NCBI RefSeq assembly: GCF_041153465.1
Contig: NZ_CP154858.1
Location: forward strand, 62,001-126,000
Source: Thermohahella caldifontis
GTDB taxonomy: Bacteria; Pseudomonadota; Gammaproteobacteria; Pseudomonadales; Oleiphilaceae
DNA length: 64,000 nucleotides
Direction: 5' to 3'
The notes beneath the pieces were generated by a model. That model was not told where the DNA came from, ran no database searches, and worked only from the letters and a program-made list of their open reading frames with translations. The stretch's first letter is position 1, and every line of letters starts with the position of its first letter. Position numbers and translations under genes: made by a program. Below are positions 25,118-34,739 of the stretch, piece after piece.

Positions 25118-25977
25118 TCGTTCGCGATGCACTGTTGCGGGCTGCGCAACACCTTGAAAGGGCAGGGCTGGATACCCACGAGGCCCGAAGGGAAGCCCGA
25201 TTGTTGCTGGCCAGAGCCGCCGGCCGCGATCTGAGCTGGGTGCTTGCCTTTGATGACCAGCACCTTGCCGGGGCGGTTCTGGATCGGTTTCAGCACTGGG
25301 TGCGCCGTCGTACCGACGGGGAGCCGGTGGCGTATATTCTCGGAGAGCGCGAGTTCTGGGGGTTAACCCTGTCGGTAACTCCCGATACACTTATTCCGCG
25401 TCCGGAGACGGAACACCTGGTGGAATGGGCGCTGGAGGCCGGGCCTTCCGGCCCCGCGCGCGTTCTGGATCTGGGGACGGGAACGGGGGCCATTGCCTGT
25501 GCACTGGCCAGTGAGCGGCCGATGTGGCAGGTGACGGCCGTGGATGTGTCGCCTGCAGCGCTGGATGTGGCGCGGCAGAATGTGGCGCGTCTGGGGCTGG
25601 CCAACGTGCAGTGTCTGCTGTCGGACTGGTTTTCCGGTCTGCAGCCGGAGCAGCGCTGGGATCTGATCGTCAGCAATCCGCCCTATATCGAGGCGGGCGA
25701 TCGCCATCTTGAACAGGGGGATGTGCGTTTTGAGCCGGCCGGGGCACTGGCTTCCGGAGCGGACGGACTGGATGCCATCCGCCACCTGATTCAGCAAGCA
25801 CCCGGCTTTCTGGTCCCGGGAGGCCATCTCCTCGTCGAGCACGGCTGGAACCAGGGCGAGGCGGTTCGCCGTCTTTTCGGCGGGGAGTGGACGGATGTGG
25901 AAACCCGGCGCGATCTGGCCGGACATGAGCGGCTGACCGGCGCACGCTTGAGAGGAGCTGAAGATGCTGGAACGTGA
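25114..25977 (+). CDS. prmC: Release factor glutamine N5-methyltransferase
   Basis: Methylates the GGQ glutamine of RF1 and RF2. The SAM loop is VLDLGTGTGAIACALA (118-133), the substrate motif NPPY is at 188-191 (SNPPYIEAGD), and IPRPETEHLVE precedes the core. 287 residues. Coupled to prfA by a 4-base overlap; overlaps moeB by 14 bases. Confidence 0.96.
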   Translation: MIVRDALLRAAQHLERAGLDTHEARREARLLLARAAGRDLSWVLAFDDQHLAGAVLDRFQHWVRRRTDGEPVAYILGEREFWGLTLSVTPDTLIPRPETEHLVEWALEAGPSGPARVLDLGTGTGAIACALASERPMWQVTAVDVSPAALDVARQNVARLGLANVQCLLSDWFSGLQPEQRWDLIVSNPPYIEAGDRHLEQGDVRFEPAGALASGADGLDAIRHLIQQAPGFLVPGGHLLVEHGWNQGEAVRRLFGGEWTDVETRRDLAGHERLTGARLRGAEDAGT

Positions 25978-26743
25978 GGACATGAACGACGCGCAGCTGA
26001 TGCGCTACCATCGCCAGATCATGCTGCCCGAGTTTGATGTGGCAGGGCAGGAGCGATTGCGTCGCAGTCAGGTTCTGGTGGTTGGCCTGGGCGGTCTGGG
26101 ATGCCCGGTTGCCCTCTATCTGGCCGCGGCCGGCGTGGGCGAGTTGATTCTGGTGGATCCGGACCGGGTTGAGGTCAGCAACATTCAGCGCCAGATTGCC
26201 CATACGGAGCAGAATGTCGGGCAGTTGAAGGTGGAGTCGGCAGCCGAAAGCGTCCGGGCGATCAACCCGGAGGTGAAGGTCACGGTGGTGCCCGAGGCGC
26301 TGGACGAGCGCAGTGCAGCAAAGTGGGTTTCCGTGGCGGATGCCGTCGTGGATTGCACCGATAATTTTGCAACCCGCGAGCTGATCAATGCGGAAGTGGT
26401 AAAACAGGGCAGGATAGTGGTATCCGGTGCCGCCATACGTTTCGAGGGGCAGCTCAGCGTGTTCGACATGCGCCGGGACGACAGCCCCTGTTATCACTGT
26501 TTATATGGTGCCATGGGCGATACAGGGCTGACCTGCAGCGAAGCGGGGGTGATGAGCCCCGTGGTGGGGATCATCGGTGCCGCCCAGGCACTGGAAACCA
26601 TCAAGGTGCTGACCGGTACCGGCGAGCCGCTGGTCGGGCAATTGCAGGTCTTTGACGGCCTGAGTCACCAGTGGCGCCGGTTCCGCCTGAAGCGGGATCC
26701 TGCGTGTCCGGTCTGTGCAGGCCGCCGGCTCCCTGACGCCTGA
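25964..26743 (+). CDS. moeB: MoeB/ThiF/HesA-family adenylyltransferase
   Basis: E1-like enzyme that adenylates the C-terminal glycine of MoaD (molybdopterin) or ThiS (thiamine). The nucleotide-binding loop is VLVVGLGGLGCPVA. SNIQRQIAH, CTDNFATRELIN and SGAAIRFEGQ are family motifs. Zinc cysteines pair as CYHC and CPVC. The ATG at 25964 has AGAGGAG at 6 bases; an internal ATG at 25982 (MNDAQLMRYHRQIML) aligns better with E. coli MoeB but has a poorer site. 259 residues. No other molybdopterin genes are nearby, so MoeB against ThiF is not settled. Confidence 0.9.
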   Translation: MLEREDMNDAQLMRYHRQIMLPEFDVAGQERLRRSQVLVVGLGGLGCPVALYLAAAGVGELILVDPDRVEVSNIQRQIAHTEQNVGQLKVESAAESVRAINPEVKVTVVPEALDERSAAKWVSVADAVVDCTDNFATRELINAEVVKQGRIVVSGAAIRFEGQLSVFDMRRDDSPCYHCLYGAMGDTGLTCSEAGVMSPVVGIIGAAQALETIKVLTGTGEPLVGQLQVFDGLSHQWRRFRLKRDPACPVCAGRRLPDA

Positions 26744-26755
26744 CCGGGAAACCTG

Positions 26756-26777
26756 CCCCGACACGCGGTGGTCGGGG
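26756..26777. terminator. Stem-loop between moeB and phoH-like gene
   Basis: CCCCGAC (26756-26762) pairs with GTCGGGG (26771-26777) between convergent genes. No T-run is present; candidate bidirectional terminator. Confidence 0.4.
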
Positions 26778-26795
26778 GGCGGACGGGATGTCCGG

Positions 26796-28214
26796 CTACA
26801 AATGGGCTTCGGCGTATTCCGCGAGAATGGATCGCGGCACACCCTGGAGATGAATCCGCCCGCCGTAGGGAAAGCCCCGGAAACGCTCCGCCAGGTAGGT
26901 GAGTCCGCTGCTGGTGGCGTTGAGGTAGGGCGTATCAATCTGTGCCAGATTACCCAGACAGACGACCTTGGAGCCATTGCCCGCGCGGGTGATGATGGTC
27001 TTGACCTGGTGCGGGGTCAGGTTCTGGCATTCGTCAATGATGATCAGGCTGTGCTGGAAGCTGCGGCCACGAATGTAGTTCAGTGACTTGAACTGGATGG
27101 GCACCTTCTGCAGGATGTAATCCACGCTGGCGTGGCTGTTCTCGTCATCTTCATGCAGGGCTTCCAGGTTGTCGGTGATGGCGCCCAGCCAGGGCTCCAT
27201 CTTCTCGGATTCGGTGCCGGGCAGAAATCCGATGTCCTCGTCCAGCCCCTTGGTGCTCCGGGTGGCAATGATGCGCTTGTAGCGCTTGCTGGCCACGGTC
27301 ATTTCGATGGCTGCGGCCAGGGCCAGGATGGTCTTGCCGGAGCCGGCCGCACCGCTGAGCTGCACCAGGTGGACATCCGGGTCCATGAGCAGGTGGAGTG
27401 CCAGGGCCTGATAGATGTCTCGTGGGAAGAGGCCCCAGGCCTCCTGATCCATCAGACGGTCGCGGCTCAGGTCCCGGACCCGAAGTTGTGTTTCGCTCAC
27501 GCCGGTGACCCGGCCCACGAAACCCTGCTTGTCGAGAATGAAGTCGTTGAGGGTGAGCTCATCCAGCGGTGCACTGCGGGGCAGAACATGATAGGCCCGT
27601 CCCGCCTCCGTCACCGTTTCCACCTTGGTGATGGTATCCCAGAAGGAGCCTTCAAATTCCAGATACCCCTTGGGCAGCTTTTCAATGTCGTCAATCAGCT
27701 GATCCGTCTGGTAGTCCTGGGCTTCGATCCCGCAGGCCCGCGCCTTCAGGCGCATGTTGATGTCCTTGCTGACCAGAATGATCTTGCTGTTGGGACGATA
27801 TCGCTGCAGAGCCACGGCCAGATTGATGATCTTGTTGTCGTTGAGGTTCTCCGGCAGCTGGATGTCGTGCCCGGTGGCTTCCAGATCCATCAGGATGGAG
27901 ATCTTCCCCAGAGGCTTGTCACCCTCGTTGCGCACGATCGGGACGCCTTTCTCGATCTGCCGGGGCGTGGCGCTGCCCAGCAGGCGGTCAATCTGGCGGA
28001 TGGCCTGGCGGCAGTCCGCAGCAATGGCTGACAGGCCGGACTTGAGCTTGTCCAGCTCTTCCAGCACTGTCATGGGGATGATGACATTGTGCTCCTCGAA
28101 GTTGAGCACGGCATTGGGGTCGTGGATCAGAACATTGGTATCCAGAACATAATTGATGGGGCGGGCATGGCTGCGGGTTCGGGTGCGCCGGGCACCCGTC
28201 TCATTCTGCGTCAT
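26796..28214 (-). CDS. PIN domain-PhoH family ATPase (YlaK/PhoH2 type)
   Basis: Fusion of an N-terminal PIN ribonuclease domain (about residues 18-150) and a C-terminal PhoH-like helicase/ATPase. PIN acidic residues are visible in YVLDTNVLIHDPN (Asp25), VLEELDKLK and VSKDINMRLKARA. The ATPase has Walker A GAAGSGKT and Walker B LIIIDECQN. 472 residues from ATG 28214; ATG 28250 is an alternative and the choice is uncertain, since AGGAG sits only 3 bases before 28214. Mycobacterial and Bacillus PhoH2 proteins act as RNA helicase/RNases. A chromosomal singleton here, with no antitoxin gene next to it. Confidence 0.9.
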   Translation of the reverse strand: MTQNETGARRTRTRSHARPINYVLDTNVLIHDPNAVLNFEEHNVIIPMTVLEELDKLKSGLSAIAADCRQAIRQIDRLLGSATPRQIEKGVPIVRNEGDKPLGKISILMDLEATGHDIQLPENLNDNKIINLAVALQRYRPNSKIILVSKDINMRLKARACGIEAQDYQTDQLIDDIEKLPKGYLEFEGSFWDTITKVETVTEAGRAYHVLPRSAPLDELTLNDFILDKQGFVGRVTGVSETQLRVRDLSRDRLMDQEAWGLFPRDIYQALALHLLMDPDVHLVQLSGAAGSGKTILALAAAIEMTVASKRYKRIIATRSTKGLDEDIGFLPGTESEKMEPWLGAITDNLEALHEDDENSHASVDYILQKVPIQFKSLNYIRGRSFQHSLIIIDECQNLTPHQVKTIITRAGNGSKVVCLGNLAQIDTPYLNATSSGLTYLAERFRGFPYGGRIHLQGVPRSILAEYAEAHL

Positions 28215-28263
28215 CGACTCCTGACCTGTTGTTGAGGTTCCTTCCGCCATTAAAGAGGAAGTT

Positions 28264-28287
28264 CGCCACCCGGTCAATCGGGTGGCG
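28264..28287 (-). terminator. Stem-loop after the pectinacetylesterase-like gene
   Basis: CGCCACCCG (28264-28272) and CGGGTGGCG (28279-28287) form a perfect 9-base-pair stem with a 6-base loop, 11 bases after the stop. On the minus strand it is followed by AACTTCCTCTTT, a weak T-rich tract. Confidence 0.6.
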
Positions 28288-28297
28288 GCGTTCGGAC

Positions 28298-29676
28298 TCA
28301 GAGGAGGGCGTTGAGGAATGCGTAGAAGGGATTGAACGGCTTGTTGTAGTCGGCTGCCTGATCCTGTTCCCAGGACGAGCGCAGCGGGCGATCCGGATTG
28401 GTCAGCCGTTCCACGAAATCCTGCAAGCCGGGCTGAACGACGTCTTCCTGTACGTCGCTGTTTTCGAATTCCACAATGGTTGCACAGTGGCTGTCATTCA
28501 GGTTGCGGTAGTTGGGAATGTAGTAGGCCCAGTTGGACAGTTCCGGATCGTCCAGCAGTGCCTTGAGACGGGCATTGTCCGCATGCCAGCGCGCCAGGAT
28601 GCGGGCCTTGCGGGTGGCTTCGTCCGGGGCATTCAGGATGTCATCAAAGAAACGCTCGTAGGAGTAGGCCGAGTAGATGGCATCCTGCTGGAACTGGACG
28701 ACACCGAGCCGGTCACCCGGCCAGGCCCGGGACAGGGCCCGGTAAATGCTGCCCAGGTTGTCCGGGTCCAGGCCGGGCACTTCGCTACGGAATGTTGCCA
28801 GCATGGGGTCCAGACCCCAGACCTGGCGGATGGTCTGGTGCAGCCTCCATGAAGGATCCTGATCGCCCGAGGCTTCGAATACGGGGCCCGAGTCGGAGAG
28901 CAGATAACCCCAGTGTGGTGCCAGACGGCTGCGGAAAAAATGATGGTTGACCAGCGCGCCGGTGCCGCCTGCGGAACAGCCGGTGTCGAGCATCTGTCTG
29001 GGTTGCGGGAGATTCTGCCGGAGCCATGCGATCACGGCCCGGACATTGTTCAGTCCGTTGTGGTGCCAGGTCAGGGGAGGATTCTGACCGGTCGGGTCTT
29101 CATAGACCACGGTCCGGTTGCCCGCATGAATGTCGCCTGTGCAGTAAGGGATGAAGACGGTATTCCAGCGTTGCTGTTCGATATGGTTGACCCAGTGAAT
29201 GGGGTGATGAAAGGGGTCAACAGGGCAATGTCGAGCTTGTTGATATAGTTGTCGGGGATACCGTTCGGGTTGCGTGCACCGCGAATGCCGGCCTGTCCCG
29301 AGCAACTGGCGTAGTCCCAGCAGGCACCGCCGGGCTCGAGATTGATATTGACGTTCAGGTTGTCGGCCGCTCTGCGGATGTAGAACTTGAATGGGGTGCC
29401 ATTGCCACAGAGTGCCCCCGTTTCCGGAGCCAGCCGGACTTCCTGCCAGATGCCATAGAGGCCGGGCCTGAAACCGTCATCAAAGCCGGGCGGATTGGTC
29501 AGCAGCGGGTAGTCGCCCTGCTGTTCGGCAGCGGATACCGGGCGGTTTGCCGCCGGCGGCCGGAAGAGGTTGATGAAGGTTTCCCAGCTGTTGTACCAGC
29601 CTTTTGAATTGAGCGCCTGGGTTGAGGGGCTGAGGGTGAGGCACAGAAGTGCCGCAAGGACAACGTGTCGGGGCAT
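28298..29676 (-). pseudogene. Secreted pectinacetylesterase-like hydrolase, frameshifted in this sequence
   Basis: A start with AGGGAG and a signal peptide (MPRHVVLAALLCLTLSPSTQA) leads into PFKFYIRRAADNLNVNINLE and EPGGACWDYASC, typical of the pectinacetylesterase/NOTUM family. The second part, in another frame, holds FIPYCTGDIHAGN and the nucleophile motif DTGCSAGGTGA. The break is at a run of four C on the coding strand (29201-29204); five C would read LTPFITPIHWVNH and join the halves. Together they give about 460 residues. Probably a sequencing error. The true substrate need not be pectin; bacterial members include esterases of unknown specificity. Confidence 0.75.
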
Positions 29677-29986
29677 GTCGGATCTCCCTGGGGCGGTTGC
29701 AGTCAGTCTGCGAACGGCCGCAGGGGAATGCAGAGGGCTGGCCTCTCACCCGCGTCGCAGTGTTATTGTTGTTATCGCGCGATCCTTTCGACTATACGGG
29801 GTGGTCAAAAAAACGCCAATACACAAATGTAATATGCTGTCATGTTTTTATAAGTCCCCCATACAGGTGATGGTGAACGCTGTGTCATGTTGTGATAATC
29901 GGATTGCGAGGTAAGGCGGACTGTCCATTCCGGACGGTCTGAAGCAGTACCCCTCCAATGACAAGAACAACAACGGAGACATCACA
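29677..29986. other. Intergenic region between divergent secreted-hydrolase genes
   Basis: 310 AT-richer bases without a convincing gene. An extended -10 motif TGTGATAAT (29891-29899) on the plus strand could drive the lipase operon, but no good -35 is present. The lipase ribosome site CGGAG lies at 29975-29979. Short plus-strand frames here (114 and 73 codons) lack ribosome sites and cross the divergent start, so they are not called. Confidence 0.5.
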
Positions 29987-30913
29987 ATGAAAATGCGTTC
30001 ATTCCGGCTGGCCGGCGTGCTGGCACTGCTTTGCTCATCCCTGGCGTTTGGCAGCGGATATACCCAGACCAAGTATCCCATTGTGCTGGTTCATGGCGTC
30101 ATGGGGTTTGACTCCATTGGCGGCCTGATCGGCTACTTCCATACCATCCCCTACAACCTCAGACGCAGCGGCGCAACGGTCGAAGTGGCCAGCGTATCGT
30201 TCGTCAACAGCAGCTGGGAGCGTGGCAAGCAGCTCCGCTCCTGGATCAACGGCCTGCCCTATTCGAAGGTCAACATCATGGCCCATTCCCAGGGGGCACC
30301 CACGGCACGGGTAGCCGCTGCGCTGACGCCGTCACGGGTGGCTTCGGTGACTTCCATCAATGGTGTCAACAAGGGCTCAAAGGTGGCGGATGTGGTGCGT
30401 GGAATCCTGCCACCGGGTTCCTATGTGGAAGGCGGGGCAAACGCCATTGCCAACGCGCTGGGCGGGCTGGTGAATTTGTTGTCCGGTGGTAATGGCAGCC
30501 AGGATGGCGTGGCTGCGCTGGAGACGCTGACCACCCGCGGCACAACCGAGCTGAATGATGCGCTGGGCTGGAAGGGGGTCAACCGCAGCAGCTGTTCCGG
30601 CACTTCCGAAGATCAGTGGATCAGCGGCTACAAGATCAAGTTCTTCTCATGGTCCGGTACCAGTGTGTTCACCAATGTGCTGGACGTGTCTGATCCGTTT
30701 CTGGGTGTGACTTCCCTGGCATTCAAGAAGGGGGAGGCCAATGACGGTCTGGTGGACAAGTGTTCCATGATGCTGGGCAAGGTGATCAGTTCTTCCTACA
30801 GCATGAACCATGTGGATGCCATCAATCACCTGTTTGGTCTGCGCTCGCTCTGGACCAATCCGGTGTCCATCTACCGCAGCCATGCCAATCGCCTGAAGAA
30901 CAAGGGCCTGTAA
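29987..30913 (+). CDS. Secreted triacylglycerol lipase (family I, Pseudomonas type)
   Basis: Extracellular lipase exported by Sec and type II secretion, dependent on the foldase encoded next. Signal peptide MKMRSFRLAGVLALLCSSLAFG; YPIVLVHGVMGFDSIGG holds the oxyanion hole. The nucleophile is Ser101 in AHSQG rather than the usual GHSxG. The catalytic acid is probably in NDGLVDKCS and the histidine in MNHVDAINHLFG, which is also a calcium-site region. The two cysteines in RSSCSG and VDKCS match the single disulfide of family I lipases. 308 residues. Lies 2 bases before the foldase gene. Confidence 0.93.
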   Translation: MKMRSFRLAGVLALLCSSLAFGSGYTQTKYPIVLVHGVMGFDSIGGLIGYFHTIPYNLRRSGATVEVASVSFVNSSWERGKQLRSWINGLPYSKVNIMAHSQGAPTARVAAALTPSRVASVTSINGVNKGSKVADVVRGILPPGSYVEGGANAIANALGGLVNLLSGGNGSQDGVAALETLTTRGTTELNDALGWKGVNRSSCSGTSEDQWISGYKIKFFSWSGTSVFTNVLDVSDPFLGVTSLAFKKGEANDGLVDKCSMMLGKVISSSYSMNHVDAINHLFGLRSLWTNPVSIYRSHANRLKNKGL

Positions 30914-30915
30914 GC

Positions 30916-31998
30916 ATGCGTGGCAAGGTGGCCGGACTCGCCCTCGGGGCGGGTCTGATACTGGTGGCGGCCGTATACAGTTTCACACCGGGTCGGGTGT
31001 TGAGTACGGAGGGTGCCCTTTCGGACAGTGCTGCGGTATCTGATGCCACAGGGTACAGTGAACAGGCGGAACGGCTGGAGGCGGACCGTGATGCAGCGGA
31101 TTCGCGTCAGGTGCGCTATAGCACGCCGCCCAGGCCGGACCGGGTATTTGCCCCGTCACTGGAAGGCACCGACGTGGATGGCCGGCTGGCAGCGGATGCA
31201 TCCGGCCACCTGATCATCGACCGGCATGTCCGCGACTTCTTCGACTATTTCCTCAATACCGCAGGGGAGCGGCCTCCGGAAGAGGTGCTGGCTGAAATCC
31301 TGCGTTATGCGCGGACCTATCTGCCGGCCACGGCTGCGGAAGAGGCACGGCAGTTGCTGGACGCCTATCTCGGCTACAAGCAGGCCGCACTGGCCATGAT
31401 GGCCCGCCCCCTGGATCCGGCGGCAACCGGGTCGCCGGAGGCGCTCAGGTCAACGCTTGAAGACAGTTTTGATGCACTGAAGGCGCTCCGGCGTCAGCAT
31501 ATGCCTGCAGAGGCGGTCGAGGCGTTCTTTGCGGACGAAGAAGCCTATGCATCCTATACCCTAGAACGCATGCGCATCCAGATGGATAGTTCGTTGTCCG
31601 AGTCGGAGCGTCTGGCGCAGATGGCTGCCCTGCGCGAGCGGCTGCCGCCCGAAATCAGGGAAACCGAGATACAGGTGACGGAAACTGCGGCCCGGCATGC
31701 GGAGATCCAGCGTTTGCGCGAACAGGCAGATTCGGAAGCCGGGTTGCGTCAGGCATTGGCCAGCCGGAGATTGCCCGTGGCACAGATCGAGCAGATCGTG
31801 GCAGACTACCGCGCGGATCAGGCATTCGAGGCGGCCTACCAGCGCTACCGGGTGGCTCGGGATCGCGTGGTCGGTCAGGTGGCGGATATGGCCGAAAGAT
31901 CGTCCCGATTGAAACAGCTGAGAGCGAACTTCTTCACGGAACCGGATCAGATGACTCTGGCACAATTGAGAGATATCGAAGAACTGGAAGCCTATTGA
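30916..31998 (+). CDS. Lipase-specific foldase (Lif / lipase chaperone)
   Basis: Membrane-anchored periplasmic steric chaperone for the preceding lipase. The N-terminal helix (VAGLALGAGLILVAAVYSF, about residues 4-22) is followed by a variable Ala/Asp-rich linker, then the Lif motif RHVRDFFDYFLNTAGE, which corresponds to the RxxFDY(F/C)LSAxGE signature. The rest is the helical arch that embraces the lipase. ATG 30916 is chosen over the upstream frame inside the lipase gene. 360 residues. Its stop overlaps the histidine kinase start (TGATG), so the regulators downstream are coupled to it. Confidence 0.92.
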   Translation: MRGKVAGLALGAGLILVAAVYSFTPGRVLSTEGALSDSAAVSDATGYSEQAERLEADRDAADSRQVRYSTPPRPDRVFAPSLEGTDVDGRLAADASGHLIIDRHVRDFFDYFLNTAGERPPEEVLAEILRYARTYLPATAAEEARQLLDAYLGYKQAALAMMARPLDPAATGSPEALRSTLEDSFDALKALRRQHMPAEAVEAFFADEEAYASYTLERMRIQMDSSLSESERLAQMAALRERLPPEIRETEIQVTETAARHAEIQRLREQADSEAGLRQALASRRLPVAQIEQIVADYRADQAFEAAYQRYRVARDRVVGQVADMAERSSRLKQLRANFFTEPDQMTLAQLRDIEELEAY

Positions 31999-33389
31999 TG
32001 ACCGGACCGGCCGAGCGGGATGAAACCCGGCTGAAGGCACAGATTGCCGAGGGGTTTCACCGGCTGCGTTTTGAGCCCCGTCTGGAGCTGGCCTATCAGC
32101 AGTATTACCATGACCTCCTGCGTGACCGGGTTCCCTGGGTTGCGCTGTCGGCGATCGTCTTCTTCATGATCTACGCCGTCATGGACTGGGCGGCCCTGCC
32201 GGGAGAGATATCCCGGTACACCATTCCCATTCGCCTGCTGATCGTCTGCCCGGCGGTTGTGCTGACCCTCTACGCCTACTCGCGGAACTGGGCGCGCGAG
32301 CATTTCATGGCCCTCTACGCATCAACCTATCTCATTGGCGGGTTGTCTGTCGTGGCCATCCTCTGGATTGCGCATGCCCATGCGTTTGCCATGCCCTATG
32401 AGGGGTTGTTCATCGTCGTCATGTTCGGCTTCTTTCTGATGGGCCTGAGTTTCCGTTTGGGCACCCTGCTGTCAATGATCATTGTTTCGGCCTATCTGGC
32501 GGTCGAGCTGGGTCTGGGGCGCTCGCCCGAGAAGCTGGCAGCCGAAGGCTTCTTCCTGCTGACCGGTCTCGGGGTTGGCAGCGTGGGTGCCTGGCTTCAG
32601 GAGTATGCCCAGCGCAAGGCCTTCCTCCATGAGTCGTTGCTGGAGTGCGCCCGCATCCGGACGGAACGTGACAGCCAGGCCAAATCCCGGTTCATTGCGG
32701 CGGCAGGTCATGATCTGCGTCAGCCACTGCACAGTCTGGCGCTGCTGACGTCAGCGCTGAAAGGCTGCGATACGGAAGAGGCACGGGAGGCGCTGGCGGA
32801 GCGCATGGATGCTTCGGTCCAGCACCTGAACCGGCTGATCAGCAACCTTCTGGATGTTTCGAGGCTGAGTCTGGGAGTGAGCCAGCCGGACTGGACGGAA
32901 GCGGATGCCGTACCGCTGATCCGGCGCGTGCTGAATGAGCTGAAACCCCTGGCGCTGGTTCGCGGTGTGACGCTGGAAGACCGGCTGCCGGAGCAGCTGA
33001 ACGTGCGGATGGACGCACTCTGGGTGGAACGTATCGTCATGAATCTGGTGGTCAACGCCATCAGTCATGCGCACTGTACGGTGGTCCGGGTCAGCGCGCT
33101 GGCGCGCGGTCCGCGCTGGCGTATCGAAGTGCTGGACAATGGCAGGGGGATTCCCACCGCTGTCCAGGGGCAGATCTTCCGTGAATTCTACCGCGGCGAG
33201 CGGCAGGAAGGGGAGTTGGCGGGCATGGGGCTGGGGCTGGCCATTGTCCGGCGCATGCTCACGGCCATGAACGCCCCCATGGGTGTGGTTTCGGAAGAGG
33301 GCAAGGGCAGCTGCTTCTGGTTTGAGCTGGATCAGGTCTCTGCGAGGTCTCCCGTCATAAATGAGGCAAAGAGCGCCAGCACGGTCTAA
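31998..33389 (+). CDS. Membrane sensor histidine kinase
   Basis: 463 residues. About six transmembrane helices (residues 45-200) without a large periplasmic loop suggest sensing in or at the membrane. The DHp box is AAGHDLRQPLHSL with His238. The catalytic domain has an N-box (LVVNAISHAH), G1 DNGRGIP and GMGLGLAIVRR. No receiver domain is fused. The HDLRQPLH form is typical of kinases paired with LuxR-type regulators. A convergent LuxR-type regulator 3.3 kb downstream is a candidate partner. The ATG at 31998 overlaps the foldase stop. Confidence 0.92.
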   Translation: MTGPAERDETRLKAQIAEGFHRLRFEPRLELAYQQYYHDLLRDRVPWVALSAIVFFMIYAVMDWAALPGEISRYTIPIRLLIVCPAVVLTLYAYSRNWAREHFMALYASTYLIGGLSVVAILWIAHAHAFAMPYEGLFIVVMFGFFLMGLSFRLGTLLSMIIVSAYLAVELGLGRSPEKLAAEGFFLLTGLGVGSVGAWLQEYAQRKAFLHESLLECARIRTERDSQAKSRFIAAAGHDLRQPLHSLALLTSALKGCDTEEAREALAERMDASVQHLNRLISNLLDVSRLSLGVSQPDWTEADAVPLIRRVLNELKPLALVRGVTLEDRLPEQLNVRMDALWVERIVMNLVVNAISHAHCTVVRVSALARGPRWRIEVLDNGRGIPTAVQGQIFREFYRGERQEGELAGMGLGLAIVRRMLTAMNAPMGVVSEEGKGSCFWFELDQVSARSPVINEAKSASTV

Positions 33390-33422
33390 ACTTGGGTCAG
33401 ATGGTTGGCCAGAGTACAGGAC

Positions 33423-34739
33423 GTGAGCGAAACGGAGATTGATCCCAGACAACCCGATGCCTACACCGAGAGTCTGATTCGGTTGGGGCAGGCAGAAAAC
33501 TGCATCGCGCAGGAAGACATCTATAACGAATTTGGTGTGTTGCTGATCAGGAAGGGCGCTGTCATTCATGACAAGGCGGCAGACCAGCTCATGGCACACC
33601 GCCTCGACAAGCCCATTGATGACCTGATTGGCCTGCAGAAGCGCCTCAACGGACGGAATCTGTTTGCGGTGTACCAGCGGCTCATGACGCACCAGCCGGA
33701 TCTGGGCTTTCTGCTATCCGATGAAAATACGGCTGTGCTTGTCCGTCACCTGTGCATGCACCGTGAACTGCATGGTGGCATGGCGCAAAAACTGACCGTG
33801 ATGATGCGCACCCGGCATGCGCTGTTCGAGCGAACGCTGGCGGGTGCCGCGCTGGCCGTGCTGATCGGTCGGGAGGCCGGGCTGTCACCAGGCGTTCTGA
33901 CCACACTCTTTGAAGCCGCCATGCTGCGCGATATCGCATTGCTGCATGTCTCCGTGAAAGAGGGCGCCCCCGAATGGCTTCAGCACCAGCAGATCCCTTC
34001 CCATGCCCTGAACAGTGCCCGGCTGGTGGGTGACAGTCCGTATTACCCCGAAGATGTCGTGGATTTGATCCGATACCACCATGAAAGACCCGACGGTCTC
34101 GGTGAACCTGCAGGTGTGGTGACGGCGGGACGGACGCATCTGATTGCACTGGAACTGGCGGATCGTGCCTGGTCGCATCTGCGGCAGTGGTTTCCCACGG
34201 GGCCGGTTCCGCTGATCTCTTTGGTGCCGTGGCTCCGCGCTCAGGTGCGCGGGGCAGGTGCGGATGTGGCACAGGCTTTCATCAGGATATTGACCCGTGA
34301 GCCGTTGCCCCAGCCGATGCCGGACATGGGTGACCCTGAAAAACTGCGTGTGCGGCTGCTGCAACGGGCCTTGCTGGTATCGCAGGTGTTTTCCCTGCTG
34401 ACACTGCTGCATGATGGTCTGGTCAAGGCCCGTTCTCCGATGGCCGAGACGGCGCAGACGCTGATGGGATATGTGACCGAGTCCGGTTTTGGCAACCTGG
34501 AATCCATAGAACTGATTACGGAAAAAGGGGACATGGGTATGCCGGCAGAAGAGATGCTGGAGGTGGAGATGGCACAGGCTGTGTATCTGGAGCGCGCATG
34601 GCGGCTTGCCCATCGTGTCCGTACTCAGGCCGGCATGCCCGAAGACGTCCTTGAAGTGGTCACGGAACTGACAGGATTGCTGGATGATGCGGATCGTCGT
34701 GCATGGTGGTCAGTTGCCGCAACAGAGGAGACGGTATGA
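33423..34739 (+). CDS. Degenerate HD-GYP-like signalling protein
   Basis: About 438 residues from the GTG at 33423 (a TTG at 33405 is possible; neither has an ideal ribosome site). The middle contains YHHERPDGLGEP, which matches HHExxDGxGYP with a final E in place of Y. The first HD pair is replaced by RDIALLHVSV, so metal binding is probably lost. The N-terminal 80 residues (DIYNEFGVLLIRKGAVIHDKA) resemble the domain preceding HD-GYP in some proteins. Lies between the kinase and a STAS protein, so it is likely a regulatory input to the partner switch rather than an active phosphodiesterase. Confidence 0.75.
   Translation: MSETEIDPRQPDAYTESLIRLGQAENCIAQEDIYNEFGVLLIRKGAVIHDKAADQLMAHRLDKPIDDLIGLQKRLNGRNLFAVYQRLMTHQPDLGFLLSDENTAVLVRHLCMHRELHGGMAQKLTVMMRTRHALFERTLAGAALAVLIGREAGLSPGVLTTLFEAAMLRDIALLHVSVKEGAPEWLQHQQIPSHALNSARLVGDSPYYPEDVVDLIRYHHERPDGLGEPAGVVTAGRTHLIALELADRAWSHLRQWFPTGPVPLISLVPWLRAQVRGAGADVAQAFIRILTREPLPQPMPDMGDPEKLRVRLLQRALLVSQVFSLLTLLHDGLVKARSPMAETAQTLMGYVTESGFGNLESIELITEKGDMGMPAEEMLEVEMAQAVYLERAWRLAHRVRTQAGMPEDVLEVVTELTGLLDDADRRAWWSVAATEETV

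Noticed and set aside
26796..28214. PIN-PhoH gene as half of a toxin-antitoxin pair
   Set aside because: No small antitoxin gene precedes it on the same strand; the only upstream neighbour is a hydrolase gene with a terminator.
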